DNA of 64,000 nucleotides from Drosophila pseudoobscura (lineage: Eukaryota; Arthropoda; Insecta; Diptera; Drosophilidae): NCBI RefSeq assembly GCF_009870125.1, contig NC_046679.1:24552001-24616000 (forward strand). Direction: 5' to 3'. Under the pieces are notes generated by a model, which saw nothing but the letters and a program-made list of their open reading frames with translations, made no database searches and had not been told where the DNA came from. The position numbers and the translations under genes are program-made. Below, one piece after another: positions 56,866-64,000 of the stretch (position 1 is its first letter; each line of letters starts with the position of its first letter).

Positions 56866-57920
56866 ATGGATAACGAATCAACAGGCGCCGCCGTCCCGGC
56901 GGGCGTTATACCGCCACACATCCAAGACACGGACCAACTGTTGGATCCCGTTCTCTTTTCGAACGACAATCGAAACTTCAAGCTGAAAACCGTGCCCGCA
57001 TTTAGGTGAGGATGAATGGGAGTGGGGCATGGGCCTGCCGCCGGCGACAATGAATCACTTCATTGTCCAGCGAAAGGGTTGAAATTTGATGAGATATGGA
57101 TGAGTGCGATGCAATTAACGCACACCAATGCAAATTTACTTTACAGCATACACTTGCTTATCTCGTCGGTGATTTCGTGTGTGGGCATTGGACTGGCGGC
57201 CCTGTGGCAAGCGGAACGACGATGCGACGCCTACTTTATAATGCTCTACTTGCGTGCAACCTTCTGGGTCATTACATATGTAAGGACTTGCGATTCATTC
57301 AAGCGTTTGGATTCGACCTGGCTCAATGTCAATTTTCCATTTTTGCAGCTCTTCGACCACTTTGTGAAAATTCAACATCAAAAGCTACGGATGAGCGGCT
57401 ACCATGATTTCCATCGGGAGACAAGCATGCAGAAGGGCATTCCCCTGCAAGTGGTGTCTCTCTGGAACTCAATGCTGCTTGCTGTCCAGGCCATGATCCA
57501 TCATTATTATGGAGTGAGCTTCTGGGAGCACTGTGCCGCCGGCTGGCTGTCGCCGATCAGCTATGTGACTGCGTTCAGTGTTGCCGAGAATGTGGTGTTG
57601 GCCATCTTCCATGGCTGCTATATTGGTTAGTTTAGTGATATTTTCTTCCAGGAGAGATTATTTTCAATTCTGAATCTCTTTGCCCTGCAGACAAGGTGAG
57701 AAAATTTAACAAGGCCAATCTGGCCCCAGATGTCCTGCGAGGCACTGATCAAGTCGGCGGCTCTTTGGGACTGATGCAGCCCGGCGGCGACACAGCCGAA
57801 CTGCTGGAGAAGCAAGCGGATCTCATTGCCTATCTGCGGGATCATACGCACAGGCTCAACCTAAGTATGCACAAAATGCAGACGAATGTGCGGCCCGTAC
57901 GCACGCCACAGATTCCTTAA
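56866..57920 (+). CDS. TMEM192 family lysosomal/late-endosomal membrane protein
   Basis: Exons 56,866-57,005; 57,147-57,279; 57,349-57,625; 57,691-57,920 join in phase to 259 aa (human TMEM192 is 271 aa). Predicted membrane segments are near residues 50-70 (LLISSVISCVGIGLAALW), 77-92 (AYFIMLYLRATFWVIT), around 125-145 (VVSLWNSMLLAVQAMI) and 155-180 (AGWLSPISYVTAFSVAENVV). The C-terminal cytosolic tail has LLEKQADLIAYLRDHTHRL, a conserved helical segment. TMEM192 is an abundant lysosome membrane protein of uncertain molecular function. Start: the ATG after CCAAA in the first exon, following the Motif-1-like element. I do not recall the fly gene name. Confidence 0.85.
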
Positions 57921-58220
57921 GGATGGGCGAAGGAAGGACCATTTATACACTACATATTATCATTTTCTTTTTACTTTTTAATGGCGCTTTTCCTTTTATT
58001 CTATTACTATTATTCATGACGGAAGAAATGTTCTTTAAGGAAAATCATATTTAAACACAATTATGCCAAATTGTAAATATATAAAAAAAAATTAAAAATT
58101 TTGATCTATTCGCTGATGATTCACTAATCAGTATGATTGTAAAGTTATATACACAAAGTGCGCGTGTGGATGTGTGTGTTAAATTGTTAAATTAAATCTG
58201 ATCTATATATTATCTTTAAT
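57921..58220. other. Short convergent 3' intergenic DNA
   Basis: AT-rich, with ATATAAAAAAAAATTAAAAA near 58,078-58,097 and a (GT)n run near 58,165-58,180. It should carry the 3' ends of the TMEM192 gene (plus) and the WD40-like gene (minus). Nothing else is seen. Confidence 0.5.
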
Positions 58221-58888
58221 CTAATTGCATTGTTGTCCACCATTTAGCATTTCCGGGGGGATTTCTAGCACCTCCAACGAGTTGTCCTTCGATGATGTTA
58301 CGATCTTTAAATGCAGAAAGTGATGTAAAATACAATGCCAATGAGAAATTGAAAGCTTCAAGACTTACACTGTCGCCCGCTATGGCCAGGGCCAGTACCA
58401 AGCGTCCAGCGCCCTCGAACCGGCCCACCTGGGAGCCCTTATGCTTATCCAAGACATAAATGAATCCATCATAGCAGCCAATCAGCAAATATCTGTCCCT
58501 GAAGCTGACCATGGACACGGCCCCATTGCCACAGCTCAGCTTTGTGACCAGGTTTCCACTCTAAAAGTTACAAAAGAATCATTCAGTTTGGATTTTGAAA
58601 GAACCAATCAGTGGAGAGGATCATTCTTACAGCAAACTCAAACTTGTAGATCTCGTTCTTCTGCGTGCCGCAGTAGACATGTCCGTCATTGAGCAGTAAA
58701 CTGTAGACGTTCAGTCCGTCGGGTACGCCCAGGCGACGTAGCAACAGACCTGTGGCCGCATCATGGAAATTCACAAAGTTTCCCTTGCAGCCCAGTATGA
58801 TGATCTTCCTGTGGCCTTCTTTGGTGGCCTTGACTGCGATAATGGACTGGCCCGTGGAGAGCAAAGGGGATTCTATCATTTTGTTGGT
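58221..58888 (-). CDS. 3' exons of a WD40/beta-propeller-like protein (partial)
   Basis: Minus-strand exons 58,888-58,631; 58,560-58,369; 58,304-58,221, all phase 0, encode the last 177 residues. Blade-like repeats are visible: IIILGCKGNFVNFHDAATG, HVYCGTQKNEIYKFEF, YLLIGCYDGFIYVLDKHKG and IVTSSKDNSLEVLEI. These GCYDGFIYVLD / SSKDNSLEV patterns are those of WD40 proteins; the GCYDG blade recalls the C-terminal propeller of ZNF106-like proteins, but that is weak. The first exon seen opens with an acceptor (TTTTGATTGCAG) and no convincing start codon, so upstream exons are missing. They are not evident before 60.1 kb, so the 5' part may lie beyond the Rpn12-like gene or outside the window. The tRNA-Ala gene falls in this upstream intron. 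Confidence 0.7.
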
Positions 58889-58964
58889 CTGCAATCAAAA
58901 GAACAAAATTTTTTAGATTACAAAAGGAAAGAAATTTAACAAAAATATGGACCTATAGTCCTTT

Positions 58965-59037
58965 TGGAGATGCGGGGCATCGATCCCCGTACCTCTCACA
59001 TGCTAAGCGAGCGCTCTACCATCTGAGCTACATCCCC
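58965..59037 (-). tRNA. tRNA:Ala-AGC: tRNA-Ala (AGC)
   Basis: 73 nt on the minus strand. Acceptor stem GGGGATG pairs with CATCTCC, discriminator A. The D arm is GCTCAGATGGTAGAGC; the anticodon arm CTCGC-TTAGCAT-GTGAG has anticodon AGC and one G-U pair; the T arm CGGGG-ATCGATG-CCCCG has a 7-base loop. Internal A and B boxes are present (TAGCTCAGATGG and GGGGATCGATGCC). A T5 run about 20 bases downstream (58,945-58,941 on the minus strand) can end polymerase III transcription. No intron. It lies in the presumed intron upstream of the WD40-like exons, on the same strand. Confidence 0.95.
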
Positions 59038-60144
59038 GTTGTGGATAAGCCCAATATGTTGGCCCTAAAAAGTGCGTGCTTTGGTTGTGGGCCAACATTA
59101 TTATACTACGGCTCATTGTTATCCAAAGTGCATCGTCATGACAAACGCGCATACGATCCAAAAACATAAAAAAAACCGGTAACAGAAGCCAGCCCCCAGC
59201 GAGCATTTTATGTCGTTTATAAATAAATACTACATATAAACTAATTATAGACTGGTTATAAATATACAGTGTACGTGTGTACTATTCGAAGATTAGATAA
59301 TGCTTCTTATCTAAATGGTACCAAAGACCATACAATATACAATACTATACAATATTGTATAGTCTTTGATGGTACACAAATATTTTAATTATTTTAGATT
59401 GCAATGGGAAGTACTATAAACGGTATGGTTTTGTTTGACTTCAGTTCAAAAATGTATTTATTTTCTGTTATTGGTTGTATTTGTGTTAGGAATGGTCTTA
59501 GAATACTATTCTGATTACCCATTCAGAGGAAAAGGGAAATATCTTTAATGATGTGGTACTCCGTAGTACTTGAAAAATTACCGTGGACAGTCAGGCGGAG
59601 ATGGTGATCTCTTTCGGGTCCCTGAATCCAATATCATCAATAGCATCGAAAATGTTAACCACTAAATCATTAATATTGAGACTTCTTTCTATACATTTAT
59701 CTTTCTGTAAATGTGTTTTTAAATATCTTCAAATATATCTTCGATATACATATAAATGTTATCATATTTAAACCTTTCTACACAGCATAACTCTATATCT
59801 CTCTTAACCTGGTCCTTCCAGACGGACATGGATCTATCGACTCGGCAATATAAATATATTTTCCTTCTGGCTGTTACACACAAACACTAGTTCGATGTTC
59901 TCCTGGTCAACCTTTGAGTACAGGGTATAAAAACTATTGAACTACCAAAAAGTCAGCAAAACTACCAAAGTAGGACTGCTAAATACATTCAAGACTCTTT
60001 TCAGTCCCTTTTCCGACTCTGTTCAGTCAAGTTCAACAAAATTTGATTCTTCAAAAAATTACTCGTTCCCCAAACGTAAGGTTTCTTATTTCATATTTTC
60101 AAATTTCAATCTAAACCAAACTACTTTATACAGAAGGAAGCATC
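59038..60144. other. Mostly noncoding interval; possible minus-strand exon near 59.6 kb
   Basis: AT-rich DNA, including an imperfect inverted pair around 59,322-59,373 (ACCAAAGACCATACAATA / TATTGTATAGTCTTTGATGG). At 59,582-59,711 the minus strand shows an acceptor-like ACATTTACAG followed by an open frame encoding KDKCIERSLNINDLVVNIFD and AIDDIGFRDPKEITISA before a stop. It reads more protein-like than its surroundings but fits no known family and does not join in phase to the WD40-like exons. The right part, 59,900-60,144, is probably 5' UTR/promoter of the Rpn12-like gene. Confidence 0.35.
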
Positions 60145-60936
60145 ATGTCCAATCTATACAAAGATATAAAGGCCGAATGGAGCAAACGAGCCCCGAATCT
60201 TCTGCGCTGTGGTCAACTTTTGGGCATTTTCAAGCTGGAGATTCTTGGAGGATTCTTGATGCCCCATGAGGTGTCAAAGTCCAACCCCCAGCAGAAGGAT
60301 CAACTGGTGAGGTCCCGCGATGTGCTGGAGATCGCAGTGGAGCACAGCATCACCGTCAAGGACTACGCCGCCTTTGAGCGGTACATGGCCCAGCTGAAAA
60401 TGTACTACTACGACTACGACAAGTTCCTGGAACCCTCACAGGAGATGCACAAGATGATTGGTCTGAGCCTGCTCTATATGCTGGCCACAAATCGCATCGC
60501 CGACTTCCACATCGCACTCGAGCGACTGCCGTCGGCCCTGCTGCTCCAGGATCGCTTCATCATGCCCGTGCTGGCCCTCGAGAACTACTTCATGGAGGGA
60601 CGCTACAACAAAATACTGGAGGCCAAGAAGTCCATGCCCTCGGAGATCTATGGCAACTTCATGGACATGCTGGTGCACACGGCCCGCGAGGAGATTGCCT
60701 CCTGCATCGAGAAGTCCTACCTGAAGATGACCCCCAAGCAGGCGGCCCAGCGCCTGGGCCTTCGTGCAGGCGGAAAGGAGCTTCTGGAGTTGGTCGAACG
60801 TCGCCACTGGACCCTGGATGCTCAGGGGAACTACGATTATGCCGCATTGAACATCAAGCCCAAGGATGAGGTTCCGGCCAACGATATAGCTACACATAAT
60901 TTATCCTATGCCACTGAGCTAGAGAAAATTATTTAA
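60145..60936 (+). CDS. Proteasome lid subunit Rpn12-like, intronless paralogue
   Basis: Uninterrupted 263-aa frame, the family's usual length (Rpn12 about 264 aa). It starts MSNLYKDIKAEWSKRAP. Family hallmarks include RDVLEIAVEHSI, FERYMAQLKMYYYDYD, LYMLATNRIADFH, MEGRYNKI and ARDEI-like AREEIASCIEKSY, then AAQRLGL and VERRHWTL of the C-terminal PCI/winged-helix region. Rpn12 is a subunit of the 19S lid of the 26S proteasome and one of the last to join it. Divergence from the canonical protein and the lack of introns suggest a retro-derived or tissue-restricted paralogue, most likely the equivalent of D. melanogaster Rpn12R; I cannot exclude a lineage-specific copy. The upstream region lacks a strong core motif. 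A + strand ATG in another frame upstream (59,937) is not used. Confidence 0.88.
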   Translation: MSNLYKDIKAEWSKRAPNLLRCGQLLGIFKLEILGGFLMPHEVSKSNPQQKDQLVRSRDVLEIAVEHSITVKDYAAFERYMAQLKMYYYDYDKFLEPSQEMHKMIGLSLLYMLATNRIADFHIALERLPSALLLQDRFIMPVLALENYFMEGRYNKILEAKKSMPSEIYGNFMDMLVHTAREEIASCIEKSYLKMTPKQAAQRLGLRAGGKELLELVERRHWTLDAQGNYDYAALNIKPKDEVPANDIATHNLSYATELEKII

Positions 60937-63900
60937 GGAGGATAGGCAACAGGATGGAGGTCTTTCATCCTCGTTTTGGTTTGCTTCCTCAGAAATTTGT
61001 CAATACATATTTTCAGGCAAATTTTCCGACATGACATTTTATGTTTCTAAACATTTTGTGCACCATTGCAGGGCAGGGAATTTCTGTTCTAAAGCTTCCC
61101 CTCCAGAATTTCGACTCTCGAAAAAATTTGAAACGTAGATTTTTGCATTGATGAAGATTTAGGACTCTATGCCACAAATACAATATCCCCTTAGATATTT
61201 TAGCATGTAATAATATATTTAACAGAACCCAAGACTACTGGAGAAATTTCTATGAAATGGGACAAATTTCAAGTCGACGGAAACTGCAATGGAAACCGTT
61301 AGCCAAACAACAGGCGGTGTCTCAAACATTGATAAATGGCTGCCTCAAACCGCTCTAAAATAACGGAGAACGAGAAATGGAGTGAAGACAAAGACAAAGA
61401 GCGAGAGAGATAGTGCACTTTTATGTACCGTTATGTCTTGAAGCTTAAGCAAAAAAAAATACCAATAAAATGCTTGCAGTGGGAGTGGCAGCAGTATGTT
61501 GTTTATTTAGTGGTTGCAAGCCACATGCAGCCCGGGTCCATGCCACACCCACCCAACTATACGTACATATGTGTGTATGAACATGCATGCATTGCAATTT
61601 GCCACACAACGAACAACAATAGAAAATACCAAAACACTCACACTGGCACTTCAAAACGAATAAAAAGAGTTATCAGTCGCCTGCACATAACGGCACAAAC
61701 AACCGACCAACCAGCCCGACTTGGCGCAGAACAGCCAATGAGAGAGCGGCAGGCACATACACACACAGCTACACATATAGCAACCCATAGACAAGGCGTC
61801 ATTTTCCAGAAAACACAACACAACAAAACAGGGGAACCAACCAAACCGGCAAGAAAAGCCCACGCCACAACAACAACATCCACACACAGACAGCAACAGG
61901 CACGAAGACAATTCCCATTGCAACGCCTTGGAAGGCTGCAGTTACGACGACTGTACCGAGAGAGCTAGAGGGAGAGAGAGAGAGCTAGTCGAGACCGAGA
62001 GCGAGAGAGAAAGCTCCTACTAAGAGATAGAGAGAGAGCGAGAGCGAGCGGAACAGTCGGGGGAGTCTCTATTTTCGGTTTTCTTGTATTTTATTTAAAA
62101 TTGTTTTGAGTAAATAGCATATAAACATTTTATTTGCTGCTGCCAAAAACTAACGAATGGGAAAAGCATGAGGAGGCGACTGTCTGTACTATGTATGTGC
62201 AACCCAACGGTAAACTGCAGCGCAGCGCAGAGCAAGGCATGCGCATTGGAGATGGGGGACCCGAAGAACAGGCAAAGGGACTTCGTGTGCCAGAAGGAGA
62301 GCCAGAGAGCAGGAGAGAGAGCTAGCTGCATTTCGGGAGAGTGTGAGAGCCGTGCTGGCCAAATATATCCCGTTAACTAAACAGGCACACATAAAACTTA
62401 AATAAACAACAATAGAGCGAGGAGAGAGCAGAAGAGAAAGACGAAGACACAGAGAGACAGAGAGAGCAATAGTGGTAGCATAACTGAGAGTGAGTGAGAG
62501 AAACAGTTGCTGCTCCTGCCACTGCTACTGCATGCGGCTGCACTTTGCTGTTGTTTGTTGCAACACTAACCCCCAGCCAGCCCGGACTGGTACATAGCCA
62601 ACGAAGCTCCGCTCCGGAGCTATGTGCCACGAACAGGACCAGTGTACAGTTGTCGTCGTCTCGGCCAAACAACGTGCAGCAAAAACTGACACAATAAAAC
62701 ACAAAACACAAGTGAAAGCTAAATATCAAGCAATAGCAGCAGGAGGCAGGCCAAAAACTGCAATCCCAGCAACGCCCTCTAGTATGTGCCTAAATACGGT
62801 ACTGTGTGTGGGGCGTGGCATCCTCGGATATTTACCAAATAACTAACGACCAACTGTACTGCACCTAGAATGCACAGATGGCTTACCATCTCCCCCTAAG
62901 CTTGAGTACTGTTGCCCTCCCTCGTCTCATTCTTATTTACAATTACAGTAGGCCCCTTCTCCCTCCACTTGTCATGTTGTAAGTACAGTTGCCTTCTCTT
63001 CCTGCACCAATGTTATAAGTACAGTTGCCTCCTTCTACGCTATAGTTACAAGTACCGTTTTCCTCCTCCAAATCCTCTTTAGTTACAAGTACCTTTGCTT
63101 ACACCTACACCATCGCTGAAGTACACTTTTCTCCTCCGTAGTTATAAGTACAGTTGCCTTCTTCTACTACGAGCAGAGATCCAAAAGTACAGTTGTGCTC
63201 AAAATGGGAGAAAAAACCGTAGCATAATTTCTGGCTACGGGCATGAGTTATCAGCACGTCGCAGCCATAAATCGAATTTCTGCCAGAATTAAGACTTATA
63301 GCTCTCTCTACCCTCATCGTGCAATATTCTAATGAAGTATCTCAACTCCCTTTCTACGCTTTTCACTCCATACTATCCAATTTGTGAAATTCGCGTGAGC
63401 CAACGCGAGAAAAAAAAACAAATTCGATTTGATTTCCATTGTCTAGACATTCGCTCGTTCGCTTTTGGTTCTGAGCAGAGGCTCATTGCCAATTCGTTAA
63501 CTTTTGTTGTTGCTGCTTTTTGGTCGTTGTTTGGGCAAGGTGTGGAGATGCTGGTCGTCCTTTTTTTGGCAGGATTTGCCTGCCGCTGTTCAATATTTTA
63601 ATTGAAATTTTTCAAGTATTTGTTAGACAGATAAATACTTAATGAACGCAACATTAATTAAATGGAGAATATATTGAGAGAAGATTGATTGACCTGGCAC
63701 ATGCAGGGCAGGGATGTTTCAATGAATTAGTGAAGCTAGCTCTATAAAATCAAACAAATTATATTACGCGGAAAACCGTTAAAAATCTATTCCATCCTAC
63801 AAAGAATTCTATTAATTGTAATGTAAGTAATAAAGTACATATATTACTTTATCAAAAGTGGTGTGCACGCTTTTTGAAAAAAACAACCCTTATCAGCGAG

Positions 63901-64000
63901 ACTCGTCACGCACACTGCGTGCATTTTGTTTTCGCATTCTCTGGCTATCCTTTTTGCACTTGTGCCGATGAATAAATCTTGGGAGCATAGGAGTTTGAGT
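60937..64000. other. Gene-poor right end with GAGA-rich and AAGTAC-array DNA
   Basis: No coding gene is supportable. GA-rich runs (GAGAGCGAGAG, 61,960-62,060; GAGAGAAAGACG near 62,430-62,470), CA-rich DNA near 61,740-61,900 and GC-richer stretches up to 62,830 resemble a fly promoter/5' UTR or Polycomb/Trithorax-type regulatory region with many GAGA-factor sites. The array of AAGTAC motifs at 62,904-63,200 is listed separately. Open frames on both strands are compositional. The region could belong to a gene beginning outside the window. Confidence 0.4.
62904..63200 (+). repeat. Degenerate spaced array of AAGTACAGTTGCC motifs
   Basis: AAGTAC recurs on the plus strand at 62,981, 63,017, 63,050, 63,087, 63,119, 63,146 and 63,185, with a related GAGTAC at 62,904. 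Spacing is 27-39 bases. Most copies are followed by AGTTGCCTYCTTC or a variant, and preceded by GTTATA/GTTACA. The spacers are CT-rich and diverged. It looks like an old minisatellite or a homotypic cluster of binding sites all in one orientation. Confidence 0.6.

Noticed and set aside
59003..59206. 67-codon minus-strand frame over the tRNA gene
   Set aside because: It is read through a well-folded tRNA-Ala and has no other support.
60436..60897. 153-codon minus-strand frame opposite the Rpn12-like gene
   Set aside because: Pure antisense of a strongly supported coding exon with GC-rich third positions.

Overview
The window is nuclear DNA of a fruit fly, most likely an obscura-group Drosophila. 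It has small introns with GT/AG borders, a split gene layout, fly-type protein orthologues (noisette, Rev7, Mps1/ald, CRMP) and DRE and Motif-1-like promoter signals. There are no bacterial-type operons, ribosome binding sites or CRISPR arrays. The orthologues I recognise are ones I recall from D. melanogaster arm 3R (Muller element E), several of them near 83A-B. The species and arm are inference; the gene identities come from the proteins.

Layout. Bases 1-19,200 hold no gene I can support. This is low-complexity, CT/GAGA-rich intergenic or intronic DNA with Ewg/NRF1-type sites near 6.9 and 7.7 kb and an excess of GATC around 12-14.8 kb. Bases 19,200-23,950 are a repeat cluster: a tandem dimer of a 228-bp repeat unit, two near-identical 1.36-kb direct repeats flanking about 675 bp of GC-rich coding-like sequence, a GTTC-rich tail, and another copy of the small repeat fused to a promoter-like module. 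CRMP follows on the plus strand (26,842-29,931) with a pair of mutually exclusive exons. From 32,461 to 41,062 a large minus-strand gene encodes a PHD/RING/SRI protein (PHRF1 type). Rev7 (plus) and noi (minus) end tail to tail around 42.9 kb.

Bases 44.5-49.3 kb hold repeat copies, noi's promoter and the probable 5' exon and first intron of an ER coiled-coil gene (RRBP1/kinectin type, 49,421-52,630). Mps1 (minus, 53,771-56,195) is head to head with a TMEM192 gene (plus, 56,866-57,920). Next come the 3' exons of a WD40-like gene (minus, 58,221-58,888), a tRNA-Ala(AGC) gene (minus), and an intronless, divergent Rpn12 paralogue (plus, 60,145-60,936). The last 3 kb are GAGA-rich noncoding DNA with a spaced array of AAGTAC-centred motifs.

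Functionally this is mostly housekeeping: pre-mRNA splicing (noi), transcription-coupled chromatin/RNA work (PHRF1), DNA repair (Rev7), spindle checkpoint (Mps1), proteasome lid (Rpn12-like), ER and lysosome membranes (RRBP1-like, TMEM192) and pyrimidine catabolism or neuronal signalling (CRMP). The most unusual features are a dispersed repeat that repeatedly ends in a GGTATATTT promoter module just upstream of genes, the 1.36-kb duplicated element with its own TATA box and small ORFs, and the GATC and AAGTAC clusters. Exon borders were read by eye from splice consensus plus phase continuity and are not backed by transcripts.
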